Source of the DNA: Streptomyces sp. CB02009
GTDB lineage: Bacteria > Actinomycetota > Actinomycetes > Streptomycetales > Streptomycetaceae
DNA: 64,000 nucleotides
Direction of reading: 5' to 3'
Assembly: GCF_001905825.1 (NCBI RefSeq)
Contig: NZ_LIVV01000005.1
Location: forward strand, 512,594-576,593
The position numbers were made by a program, and so were the translations under genes. Shown in pieces: positions 26,096-34,634 of this stretch (within the stretch, counting starts at the first letter, position 1; each line of letters starts with the position of its first letter). A model generated the notes under the pieces. The model saw nothing but the letters and a program-made list of their open reading frames with translations. It did not search any database and had not been told where the DNA came from.

Positions 26096-28096
26096 ATGAC
26101 GAAGATCCGTACCGACTTCCCGTACGAGACCCGCCACGAGGACCTCCGCATCCCGCTGCCGGACGGGACGCGGCTGTACGCGCGCGTGTGGCGGCCGCTC
26201 ACGGACGAACCCGTGCCGGCGCTCCTGGAGTACCTGCCGTACCGGCTCACCGACTGGACGGCGCCCCGGGACTGGCAGCGCCACCCCTGGTACGCGGGCC
26301 ACGGCTACGCCTCCGTACGCGTCGACGTCCGCGGCCACGGCAACAGCGAGGGCCTGCCCGGCGACGAGTACGACCCGGTCGAGCTGGCCGACGGCGTGGC
26401 CGTCGTGAACTGGCTCGCCGAGCAGCCCTGGTGCACCGGCAAGGTCGGCATGTTCGGGATCTCCTGGGGCGGCTTCAACTCGCTCCAGATCGCCGCGCTC
26501 GCCCCCGAGCCGCTGAAGGCGATCGTCACCGTCTGCTCCACCGACGACCGCTACGACAACGACGTCCACTACATGGGCGGCTCGGTCCTCGCCGTCGACA
26601 TGCACGCCTGGGCCGCCACCATGCTCGCCTTCGTCTGCCGCCCGCCCGACCCGCAGCACGTGGGCGAGGAGTGGCGCGCGATGTGGCTGAAGCGCCTGGA
26701 GGCCGTCGAACCGTTCCTGCACACCTGGCTCTCCCACCAGACCCGCGACGCGTACTGGCGGCACGGCAGCGTCTGCGAGGACTACGGCGCGATCCGGGCC
26801 GCCGTCCTCGCCGTCGGCGGCTGGCACGACCCGTACCGCGACACCGTCCTGCGGCTCGCCCAGCACCTCCCCCAGGACCGGGTGCGCGGCATCATCGGCC
26901 CCTGGTCGCACCAGTACCCGGACCGCGGCCTGCCGCCCGGCCCGGCCATCGGCTTCCTCCAGGAGACCCTGCGCTGGTGGGACCACCACCTCAAGGACGC
27001 CGACAACGACGTGATGGCCGAGCCGCTGCTCCGCTCCTGGATCAGCGACTCGCACCTGCCGGCGACGGTGTACGACGAGCTGCCGGGGCGCTGGGTCGCC
27101 GACCCCGCCTGGCCCTCCCCGAACGTCACCCCCGTGACGTACGCCTTCCAGGGCGTGCCGGTCGTGGTCGACTCGCCCCAGCAGACCGGGCTCGACGCGG
27201 GCCGCTTCTTCCCCTTCGGCAACGACGCCGACCTGCCACCCGACCAGCGCGACGAGGACGCCCACTCCGCCTGCTTCGACTTCCCCGTCCCGGAGGACGG
27301 CGGGCCCGTGGAGATCCTCGGCCGCCCGTCGGTGAGCCTCGCGCTGCGCTCGGCCGCCCCGACCGGGCAGGTCGTCGCCCGCCTCTGCGACATCGCCCCC
27401 GACGGCTCGTCCACCCTGGTCACCCGGGGGGTGCTGAACTTCTCCGCCCGCTACGGCCGCGACCGGGCCGTGGAGGCGCAGATCGGCGAGACGGAGAGCT
27501 TCGTCTTCGAGCTGAACGGCATCGGCCACGCCTTCGCGCCCGGCCACCGGGTGCGCCTCGCGGTCTCTTCCACGTACTGGCCGTGGATCTGGCCGCAGCC
27601 GGACGCGGCGGGCTTCACCCTGGACCCGGCGGGCTCCTCCCTGACCCTGCCGGTCCGCCGCCCCACCCAGGACGCCGTCACGTGGGAGGAGCCGGAGCAG
27701 TCGGAGCCGCTCGGCGTCGTGTTCCCGCGCACCCTGGAGGAACCGCGCCCGGAGCGGGTGGTGGTCAGGGACGTGGCGAAGGGCGAGTGGACCCTGGAGG
27801 TCGACCCGAAGTACGGCGGCACGCGCGTGTACCCCGACGGCCTGGAGTTCACCGAAGACGCGGTGGAGACGTACGCGATCGACGAGAGCGGGCCGCTGTC
27901 CGCCCGTACGCGCTCGGAGTGGTCGATCCGGCTCCACCGTCCGGAGCTGGCCTGGGACGTCACGGTCGACACCCGCTCGGAGATCACCTGCGACGCGGAC
28001 GCGTTCTTCACGGTGAACGAGGTGGTGTGCAAGGAGGGCGGGGAGGTCGTCTTCCACCGGACGTGGGAGAAGACGATCCCCCGTACGGCGGGCTGA
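26096..28096 (+). CDS. CocE/NonD-family alpha/beta hydrolase
   Basis: Serine hydrolase of the cocaine-esterase / X-Pro dipeptidyl-peptidase (S15) type (666 aa). The nucleophile is Ser123 in GISWGGF, with DVRGHGNSEG ahead of it and a C-terminal X-Pro dipeptidase non-catalytic jelly-roll domain (VEILGRPSVSLALRS onwards). No signal peptide, so probably cytoplasmic. ATG 26096 is chosen over GTG 26093 because GAGG is then spaced 7 bases. It lies 31 bases after the POT transporter gene on the same strand and may be co-transcribed, which hints at peptide or acyl-amide cleavage after uptake (inference). Confidence 0.9.
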   Translation: MTKIRTDFPYETRHEDLRIPLPDGTRLYARVWRPLTDEPVPALLEYLPYRLTDWTAPRDWQRHPWYAGHGYASVRVDVRGHGNSEGLPGDEYDPVELADGVAVVNWLAEQPWCTGKVGMFGISWGGFNSLQIAALAPEPLKAIVTVCSTDDRYDNDVHYMGGSVLAVDMHAWAATMLAFVCRPPDPQHVGEEWRAMWLKRLEAVEPFLHTWLSHQTRDAYWRHGSVCEDYGAIRAAVLAVGGWHDPYRDTVLRLAQHLPQDRVRGIIGPWSHQYPDRGLPPGPAIGFLQETLRWWDHHLKDADNDVMAEPLLRSWISDSHLPATVYDELPGRWVADPAWPSPNVTPVTYAFQGVPVVVDSPQQTGLDAGRFFPFGNDADLPPDQRDEDAHSACFDFPVPEDGGPVEILGRPSVSLALRSAAPTGQVVARLCDIAPDGSSTLVTRGVLNFSARYGRDRAVEAQIGETESFVFELNGIGHAFAPGHRVRLAVSSTYWPWIWPQPDAAGFTLDPAGSSLTLPVRRPTQDAVTWEEPEQSEPLGVVFPRTLEEPRPERVVVRDVAKGEWTLEVDPKYGGTRVYPDGLEFTEDAVETYAIDESGPLSARTRSEWSIRLHRPELAWDVTVDTRSEITCDADAFFTVNEVVCKEGGEVVFHRTWEKTIPRTAG

Positions 28097-28115
28097 GAGC
28101 GCGCCGTACGGGGGA
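28077..28115. terminator. Bidirectional terminator at the end of the hydrolase gene
   Basis: Fourteen perfect pairs: 28077-28090 (TCCCCCGTACGGCG) with 28102-28115, loop of 11. The left arm includes the last codons of the hydrolase gene; the convergent LAXTG gene ends at 28136. Confidence 0.85.
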
Positions 28116-28135
28116 CCGGGTGGAGCGGGTGCCGG

Positions 28136-29476
28136 TTACGCGTCCGCGCCGGCCTTGCGGCGGCGGCCGATCACCAGGGCGCCGGCGCCCAGGGCGACGG
28201 TCGCGGCGGCCGCGAGGCCGAGCTGGGTGAGGTTCTCGTTCGCGCCGGTGGCGGCCAGGGTGCCCTTCACCGCGGTGGTCGAGGAGCCGCCCTGCTGGCT
28301 GGTGTTGCTGTTGCCACCGCTGGTGGGCGCCGGGGTGGGCGTCGCGGTGGTCTCCGACGGGGTCGGCTCGGGCGTCGGCTTGCCGGTCTCGGCCGCGAGG
28401 ATGTCGAAGTCGGTCTGGGCGAACTGCTCGTCGCCGCCGCAGTCACCGTCGAACTTGTCGTACGAGCCGAAGCTGAAGATCGTGCCCTCGCCCGCGGGGG
28501 CGTCGGCGGGGAGCGTGAGGCGGAGCTTCACGTCGTACTGGCCGCCCTTGACGAGCTTGCCGACCTCGATGGAGTCGAACTTCTCGGTGAATGGGGTCCA
28601 CTCCAGGTTGTCGGCGGAGGACCACTCGACGGGGATGACGTGCTTGCTGAAGTCCGTCTCGTCGTCGATGACCTCGCCGGGCTCGGGGAGGCGCATGGCG
28701 TTGACGGCGACCTTGACGTCCTCCAGCGTCCGCTCGGCGTCGTTGGTCACGCGCAGCGAGAAGGAGGCGCTCTGGCCGGCGGTGACCTTCTTCGGGCCGC
28801 TCAGCGTGACCTTGAGGGACTTGAGGTCCTCGACCTCGCACTCGCCGATCTCCTCGAAGAACTCCAGCTCGTCCTTCGCCTCGGCAAGCTTCTCGTCGGC
28901 GGACTTCTTCACCTTCTGGGCGAGGTCGACCACCGTGGAGGCGGCGTCCCGGGCCTCCGCGAGGTCCTTCGAGGCCTTGGCCAGCTTCTCGTCGGCGGCG
29001 GTCTTGGCCGTGGCGGCCGTGGTGGCGGCGGTCTGCGCGGCGGTGACGGCATCGGCGGCGGCCGTCTTCTGCTCCTCGGTGGCGTCGGCGGGCAGCTCGG
29101 ACAGGGCCTTCTGGGCCTTCGTGAGCTCCTCGTCGGCGGCCGTCTTCGCCGTGGCGGCCGCGTCGGCGGCGGTCTTGGCGTCGGTGACGGCGACCTGGAG
29201 CGGGTGGTCGGGCTTGTCGTAGGCCTTCAGGGCCTTCACGGCCGTGTCGAGGCCCACGACGGCCTCGTCGTACTCCTTCTGCGCCAGCGCGACGGCCGCC
29301 CTCAGCTCGTCGAGCGACGGCATGTCCTCGTCGGGGTCTTCGTCACCCGCCGCGGGCTTCTGCGTCGACGCGGGCGCCGGCTTCGTGTCGGCGAACGCGG
29401 GCGCGGCGGAGAGGAAGACGACCGGGGTGGTCACGGCGGCGGCCACGGCGGTCGCGAGGATGCGACGAATCTTCAC
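28136..29476 (-). CDS. LAXTG-anchored cell-wall protein with long coiled coil
   Basis: Exported surface protein (446 aa). A signal peptide ends near APAFADT. An Ala/Lys/Glu/Thr-rich heptad-like coiled coil spans about residues 55-205, followed by an Ig-like/DUF11-type beta domain (LSGPKKVTAGQSASFSLRVTNDAE). After a Thr/Pro/Ser-rich stalk comes a sorting signal LAATG, 40 residues from the end, with a hydrophobic stretch and RRRK tail. LAXTG is the class E sortase motif used by Streptomyces. GTG 29476 follows AAGGG; the longer open frame has no better site. No sortase gene is in the window. It may span or brace the cell wall (inference). Confidence 0.88.
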   Translation of the reverse strand: MKIRRILATAVAAAVTTPVVFLSAAPAFADTKPAPASTQKPAAGDEDPDEDMPSLDELRAAVALAQKEYDEAVVGLDTAVKALKAYDKPDHPLQVAVTDAKTAADAAATAKTAADEELTKAQKALSELPADATEEQKTAAADAVTAAQTAATTAATAKTAADEKLAKASKDLAEARDAASTVVDLAQKVKKSADEKLAEAKDELEFFEEIGECEVEDLKSLKVTLSGPKKVTAGQSASFSLRVTNDAERTLEDVKVAVNAMRLPEPGEVIDDETDFSKHVIPVEWSSADNLEWTPFTEKFDSIEVGKLVKGGQYDVKLRLTLPADAPAGEGTIFSFGSYDKFDGDCGGDEQFAQTDFDILAAETGKPTPEPTPSETTATPTPAPTSGGNSNTSQQGGSSTTAVKGTLAATGANENLTQLGLAAAATVALGAGALVIGRRRKAGADA

Positions 29477-29765
29477 AGTGCGGGACCCTTTTTCCTGGTC
29501 AGGGAAGGATGAGACGTGCGGGGCGCGCGCCCGCGGCAACCTCACGCGGCGCGATACCACCGTGATCGTATGGCGAGGAACGACTGTCCGGGAGGGGTCT
29601 TTCCGCAGCTCGCGGCGGGGTCCCGCACCCACTTGGCGGGCAAAGGACGCAAAGCCCGACAGTTGCCCGCGGAGGCCGCACTTTCTGTGTGATCCATGTC
29701 ATCCACGCCCGACAGCGCGACCCGTAACGTGTCCCCCACACCCGTGGAAAGCGAGGCACGTACCG

Positions 29766-30992
29766 ATGTCCGAGCACAGCCCGCTCGACCTGGCCGAGGG
29801 CGATCCCTTCGGCCCGCACAACCTCCCGTACGGCGTCTTCTCCACCGCCGACGAGCCCGACCGGCGCCGGCTCGGCGTCCGGATCGGCGGGCACGTGCTG
29901 GACGCGGGTGCCGCGGCGCACGCGCTCGGCTCCCCGTACGCGGCGCTGCTCGACCGGCCGAGTCTGAACCCGCTCCTCGCGGCCGGGCGGACCGCCTGGC
30001 GCGATGTCCGCCGGGCGCTCACCGCCTGGGTCACGGTGCCCGCGCACCGGGCGGACATCGAGCCGCTGCTGCGTCCGCTGGGCGAGGTGACCCTGCACCT
30101 GCCGTACGAGGTCGCGGACTACGTCGACTTCTACGCGAGCGAGCACCACGCGACGAACGTGGGCAGGATCTTCCGCCCCGACGGCGACGCGCTCACACCC
30201 AACTGGAAGCACCTGCCGATCGGTTACCACGGCCGCGCGGGAACGGTCGTGGTCTCCGGCACCGACGTCGTACGCCCTTCGGGGCAGCGCAAGGCCCCGA
30301 CGGACCCGGCGCCGGTCTTCGGCCCCTCCGTCAAGCTGGACATCGAGGCGGAGGTCGGCTTCCTGGTCGGCACGCCGTCGGAGCTCGGCACGCCGGTGGC
30401 GCTCGCCGACTTCCGTGAGCACGTCTTCGGTCTGACGCTGCTCAACGACTGGTCGGCGCGGGACGTGCAGGCCTGGGAGTACGTGCCGCTCGGCCCGTTC
30501 CTGGGGAAGTCGTTCCAGACCTCGGTGGCCGCGTGGGTGACGCCCCTGGAGGCGCTGGACGCCGCCAGGACCGCCCCGCCCGCGCGGGACTTCCCGCTCC
30601 TTCCGTACCTGGACGACGCGGGTGAGGAGGAGCCGGGCGGCTTCGACGTGCGGATCACCGTGGAGATCAACGGCGAGGCGGTGGCCGAGCCGCCGTTCTC
30701 CACCATGTACTGGACGGCCGCGCAGCAGCTCGCCCACATGACGGTGAACGGCGCCTCGCTGCGCACGGGTGACCTGTACGGCTCCGGGACGGTGTCCGGG
30801 CCCGAGGTGAACCAGCGCGGTTCGCTCCTCGAACTCACCTGGAACGGCCGGGACGCGATCGAACTCGCGGGTGGCAAGCGGACGTTCCTGGAGGACGGCG
30901 ACGAGGTCGTGATGACGGCCTGGGCGCCGGGCCCGGACGGCACGCGGGTGGGGCTCGGCGAGGTCCGGGGCCGGATCCTCCCCTCCGCCTGA
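29766..30992 (+). CDS. fahA: Fumarylacetoacetase
   Basis: Cleaves 4-fumarylacetoacetate to fumarate and acetoacetate, the last step of tyrosine/homogentisate breakdown (408 aa). The FAH fold and metal-site region are clear: VADYVDFYASEHHATN, KLDIEAEVGFLVG, LLNDWSARDVQAWEYVPLGPFLGKSF and GSGTVSGPE. ATG 29766 begins the N-terminal domain typical of full-length FAH. The other homogentisate-pathway genes are not in the window, so it is a stand-alone gene here. It converges on the intradiol dioxygenase gene with 9 bases between. Confidence 0.94.
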   Translation: MSEHSPLDLAEGDPFGPHNLPYGVFSTADEPDRRRLGVRIGGHVLDAGAAAHALGSPYAALLDRPSLNPLLAAGRTAWRDVRRALTAWVTVPAHRADIEPLLRPLGEVTLHLPYEVADYVDFYASEHHATNVGRIFRPDGDALTPNWKHLPIGYHGRAGTVVVSGTDVVRPSGQRKAPTDPAPVFGPSVKLDIEAEVGFLVGTPSELGTPVALADFREHVFGLTLLNDWSARDVQAWEYVPLGPFLGKSFQTSVAAWVTPLEALDAARTAPPARDFPLLPYLDDAGEEEPGGFDVRITVEINGEAVAEPPFSTMYWTAAQQLAHMTVNGASLRTGDLYGSGTVSGPEVNQRGSLLELTWNGRDAIELAGGKRTFLEDGDEVVMTAWAPGPDGTRVGLGEVRGRILPSA

Positions 30993-31001
30993 CCGTCCCG
31001 C

Positions 31002-31826
31002 CTAGACGGCCCGCCAGAGTGCGGGCACGTTCGGCGGCTCCCACCCGGCCTGGCCCGTGTGTGCCTGCAGGCACACATAGGCCGGGCCGCCGTAGGTGAC
31101 CCGGTCCCCCGCCCGGTAGGCGGTGCCGGCGGCCCAACTGCCGCCGGGGGGCTGGGTGGTCGCGGTGGCCGTCGGGCTCGGGCCGGGGTTCTGCGGCACG
31201 TTCAGGACGAAGTCGAAGGCCGCTTCCCTGGCCCCGCCGGCGTCCCGCACGCTCATCAGGAGCCGGGCGTCGAAGATGGTGTCGGTGTTGTTGCGGGGCT
31301 CGCCCGGGAAGTACAGCTGCGAGGTGAGCACCGGGCGCCCGGGCGCCTGCACCTTGACGTGGAGGTGCCGGGTGCGGCCCGGGTAGAGGCCGGGCACGAT
31401 CGTGGTGAGCTTGAACGCGCCCTGGGCGTCGGTGAACTGGTGGCCGCGGAACCGGAAGCCGGTGTTGTCGTAGGCGCCGTTGGTGTCGGCCTGCCAGAAG
31501 TCGAGCAGGGCTCCGGCTATCGGCCGGCAGGCGAGCCCGAAGACGTAGCCGCTCACCGTCAGCCGGACGCCGGTCGTGCCCGATTCCAGCAGGCTGTTCC
31601 GCAGGGGCGAGTTGGGCTTGAAGTACGGGCCCTCGGTCTGCGGCACCGTGGGGTCGTCGCCGTCGTCGCACTCCGGCGTGAGCGAGGGCGCGGCCTCGCC
31701 CGCCGTGAGCGTACGGGCGAGCGCCGGTACGCCCATGAGGACCGTGGGCGCCGCGATGCCGGCCGCGAGCGCGGCCCGCAGCACCGCCTTGCGGGTGACG
31801 TGCCCGGTACTGGTCTCGTTGTCCAT
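31002..31826 (-). CDS. Exported intradiol dioxygenase-like protein with C-terminal chitin-binding-like domain
   Basis: Protein of 274 residues. The N terminus is a twin-arginine-free signal region (RKAVLRAALAAGIAAPTVLMGVPALARTL). It is followed by an intradiol ring-cleavage dioxygenase domain with the iron ligands expected for catechol/protocatechuate enzymes: Tyr in EGPYFK, Tyr in LYPGRTRHLHV and both His of HLH. The last 45 residues (WAAGTAYRAGDRVTYGGPAYVCLQAHTGQAGWEP) look like a CBM5/12-type carbohydrate-binding module. ATG 31826 is preceded by GAGGAG. Probably acts outside the cell on aromatic compounds bound near polysaccharide (inference). Encoded just after an AraC regulator gene on the same strand. 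Confidence 0.85.
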   Translation of the reverse strand: MDNETSTGHVTRKAVLRAALAAGIAAPTVLMGVPALARTLTAGEAAPSLTPECDDGDDPTVPQTEGPYFKPNSPLRNSLLESGTTGVRLTVSGYVFGLACRPIAGALLDFWQADTNGAYDNTGFRFRGHQFTDAQGAFKLTTIVPGLYPGRTRHLHVKVQAPGRPVLTSQLYFPGEPRNNTDTIFDARLLMSVRDAGGAREAAFDFVLNVPQNPGPSPTATATTQPPGGSWAAGTAYRAGDRVTYGGPAYVCLQAHTGQAGWEPPNVPALWRAV

Positions 31827-31872
31827 GCCTGCCTGCTCCTCGCGTGGGGGCTGAGGGGGGTCGGCATCGAAC

Positions 31873-32832
31873 CTAGGCGGGCGGGGCGCCGCCTTCGATG
31901 GACGGATCACGGCGGTCGTGGTGTTTCCGACCGCGGTGCCGCCGCTCGTGGGACCTCCGGAAGTCGCCGGGGCTGAGTCCCGTCTCGCGGCGGAAGAAGC
32001 GGCAGAAGTACGCGGGGTCGTCGAACCCGACGCGGGCCGCGACCTGGCGTATGGACAGCCCGGTGCCGACGAGCAGGCGCTGGGCCTCGCGGGAGCGCGA
32101 CTCGCGGAGCAGGGCGCCGGGGGTGCGGCCGGTGGCGGCCCTGACGGCTTCGGCGAGGTAGCCCGGGGTGACGCCGATCAGCTCGGCGCACTCGCGTACG
32201 GTCACCCCTTCCGTTCCGGTACGGGCGAGCAGGCGGGCGAACTCCTCGGCGACGGCGGCGGGTCGGCCCGGTGGGGGCGCGTGGGTGCCGGGGCCGCGCA
32301 GTCTCGCCGTACGGACCAGGAGGACGTGGAGCAGGGAGCGCAGGACGGTGGCGAAGCCGTCGGCGCCGTGCCCGTACTCCTCGACGAGTTCGCCCATCAG
32401 GCGGCCGGTGCGGGCGTGCGCGGGTCCGTCGAGGGTGAGCCAGGGCCGTTCGCCGAGGCGGCGCAGGAGGTCCCGGTCGCCGGGGTGGTCGAGGAGGAAG
32501 TCCTCGGTGAAGAGGACGACGGTGCCGTCCAGTCCCCGGGCGTCCTCCCAGTGGTGGAGCTGTCCGGGCAGGATGAGGCCCAGGTGGGGCGGGTGGAGCT
32601 CCCAGCGCGCGAGGTCCACGACATGGGTGCCGGTCCCGGCGGTGACGTGGACGATCTCGTAGAAGGTGTGCCGGTGCGGGAAGGCGGCCCGGGACATCGG
32701 GCCGATGGTGTCGAAGGTCCCGACGGCGAAGGGGACCTGGTCGGGCAGCCGGACCTCCAGGCGGTGCATGGGCGGGTCGCCGGCCCTGGGGGTGGTGCAG
32801 GGTGTCCCGGGTAAGGCGGTCGTGCCGCTCAT
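31873..32832 (-). CDS. AraC-family transcriptional regulator
   Basis: Regulator of 319 residues with an N-terminal cupin-like effector domain (AFPHRHTFYEIVHVTAGTGTHVVD) and a C-terminal double HTH (VRECAELIGVTPGYLAEAVRAATG and IRQVAARVGFDDPAYFCRFFRRETG). ATG 32832 follows AGGGGAG at 8 bases. It ends 46 bases upstream of the exported intradiol dioxygenase gene on the same strand, which is its most likely target and operon partner. Confidence 0.9.
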   Translation of the reverse strand: MSGTTALPGTPCTTPRAGDPPMHRLEVRLPDQVPFAVGTFDTIGPMSRAAFPHRHTFYEIVHVTAGTGTHVVDLARWELHPPHLGLILPGQLHHWEDARGLDGTVVLFTEDFLLDHPGDRDLLRRLGERPWLTLDGPAHARTGRLMGELVEEYGHGADGFATVLRSLLHVLLVRTARLRGPGTHAPPPGRPAAVAEEFARLLARTGTEGVTVRECAELIGVTPGYLAEAVRAATGRTPGALLRESRSREAQRLLVGTGLSIRQVAARVGFDDPAYFCRFFRRETGLSPGDFRRSHERRHRGRKHHDRRDPSIEGGAPPA

Positions 32833-32922
32833 GGCGCGGCTCCCCTCTCCTCTACTGGTACAGACCACTGGGGCGGTTCCACGATGGCACGGACGCCTCC
32901 CCGGGTCACCCCCGCGTACGAC

Positions 32923-32956
32923 GAAGGGCCCGGCTCGCCCCCGAGCCGGGCCCTTC
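32923..32956. terminator. Terminator at the end of the nuo operon
   Basis: Fifteen perfect pairs: GAAGGGCCCGGCTCG (32923-32937) with CGAGCCGGGCCCTTC (32942-32956), loop CCCC. It lies 17 bases past the nuoN stop and would also shield the AraC gene downstream from nuo read-through. Confidence 0.88.
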
Positions 32957-32972
32957 ACGTGTACGGCCGGAG

Positions 32973-34634
32973 CTACCGGACGAACACGCTCGCCTGGTTC
33001 GCGAGGTCCAGGAAGTACTGCGGCGCGAAGCCGAGCACGAGCGTGACCGCCACACCCGCCGCGATCGTGACCGTCGTCAGGGCCGAGGGCACGGCGACCG
33101 TGGGGCCGTCCGCCTTGGGCTCGCTGAAGAACATGAGCACGATGACCCTGATGTAGAAGAACGCGGCGATCGCCGAGGAGATCACACCGACCACGACGAG
33201 CGCGCCCGCGCCGCCGTCCGCCGCCGCCTTGAAGACCGCGAACTTCCCGGAGAAGCCGGAGGTCAGCGGGATGCCGGCGAAGGCGAGCAGGAACACCGCG
33301 AAGACCGCCGCGACGAGAGGCGAACGACGCCCGAGACCGGCCCACTTGGAGAGGTGGGTGGCCTCGCCGCCCGCGTCCCTGACCAGCGTGACGACGGCGA
33401 AGGCGCCGATGGTCACGAAGGAGTACGCCCCCAGGTAGAAGAGGACGGACGAGATGCCGCTGGGCGTGGCCGCGATGACACCGGCGAGCAGGAAGCCCGC
33501 GTGCGCGATCGACGAGTACGCGAGGAGCCGCTTGATGTCGGTCTGGGTGATGGCGACGATCGCGCCGCCCAGCATGGTGACGATGGCGACGCCCCACATG
33601 ACCGGCCGCCAGTCCCAGGTGAGGCCCGGCAGCACGACGTACAGCAGGCGGAGCAGCGCGCCGAAGGCGGCGACCTTGGTCGCGGCGGCCATGAAGCCGG
33701 TGACCGGGGTCGGGGCGCCCTGGTAGACGTCCGGGGTCCACATGTGGAACGGCACGGCGCCGACCTTGAAGAGGAGCCCGGTGAGGACCATCGCGAAGCC
33801 GATGAGCAGCAGCGCGTCGTTGCCCATGGTGTCGGCGAGCGCCGGGTTGACGGTGGCGATCGAGCCGTCGACGACCTGGGCGATGGTGGCGTACGAGACG
33901 GAGCCCGCGTAGCCGTAGAGCAGGGCGATCCCGAAGAGCAGGAAGGCCGAGGAGAAGGCGCCGAGCAGGAAGTACTTGACGGCCGCCTCCTGCGACATCA
34001 GCCGCTTGCGGCGGGCGACGGCGCAGAGCAGGTACAGCGGGAGGGAGAAGACCTCCAGGGCGATGAAGAGCGTCAGGAGGTCGTTGGCGGCCGGGAAGAC
34101 GAGCATGCCGGCGATGGCGAAGAGGGCGAGCGGGAACACCTCGGTGGTGGTGAACCCGGCCTTGACGGCGGCCTTCTCGTGGTCGCTGCCGGGGACGGCG
34201 GCGGCCTCGGCGGCGAAGGAGTCGACCCTGTGGCCGTGGTCGGCCGGGTCGAGCCTGCGCTCGGCGAAGGTGAAGATCGCGACGACGGAGGCGAGGAGGA
34301 TGGTGCCCTGGAGGAAGAGGGCGGGCCCGTCGACGGCGATGGCTCCCATGGCCGCGATGTGGGCCTTGGTGGAGCCGTACCCGCCGGCCGCGAGGCCGAC
34401 GATGGCGGCGAAGGAGGCGACGAGCGCCACCACGCTGAGAAAGAGCTGGCTGTGGTAGCGGCCCTTGCGGGGCACGAAGGCCTCGACGAGGACGCTGACG
34501 ATCGCGGCGCCGAGCACGATGAGTACGGGTGAGAGCTGGACGTACTCGATGTGGGGTGCCGGGATCTTGTCCAGCGGTTCGGCAGCGGTCGTCCACAGGC
34601 TGTGGACAGAGGACGCGACGGCGGATGCAGTCAC
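32973..34634 (-). CDS. nuoN: NADH-quinone oxidoreductase subunit N
   Basis: Antiporter-like proton-pumping membrane subunit of complex I (553 aa, about 14 hydrophobic segments), with VGAVPFHMWTPDVYQGAPTPVTGFMA, the conserved core of NuoN. Last gene of the operon. GTG start overlaps the nuoM stop by 4 bases (GTGA). Confidence 0.96.
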   Translation of the reverse strand: MTASAVASSVHSLWTTAAEPLDKIPAPHIEYVQLSPVLIVLGAAIVSVLVEAFVPRKGRYHSQLFLSVVALVASFAAIVGLAAGGYGSTKAHIAAMGAIAVDGPALFLQGTILLASVVAIFTFAERRLDPADHGHRVDSFAAEAAAVPGSDHEKAAVKAGFTTTEVFPLALFAIAGMLVFPAANDLLTLFIALEVFSLPLYLLCAVARRKRLMSQEAAVKYFLLGAFSSAFLLFGIALLYGYAGSVSYATIAQVVDGSIATVNPALADTMGNDALLLIGFAMVLTGLLFKVGAVPFHMWTPDVYQGAPTPVTGFMAAATKVAAFGALLRLLYVVLPGLTWDWRPVMWGVAIVTMLGGAIVAITQTDIKRLLAYSSIAHAGFLLAGVIAATPSGISSVLFYLGAYSFVTIGAFAVVTLVRDAGGEATHLSKWAGLGRRSPLVAAVFAVFLLAFAGIPLTSGFSGKFAVFKAAADGGAGALVVVGVISSAIAAFFYIRVIVLMFFSEPKADGPTVAVPSALTTVTIAAGVAVTLVLGFAPQYFLDLANQASVFVR

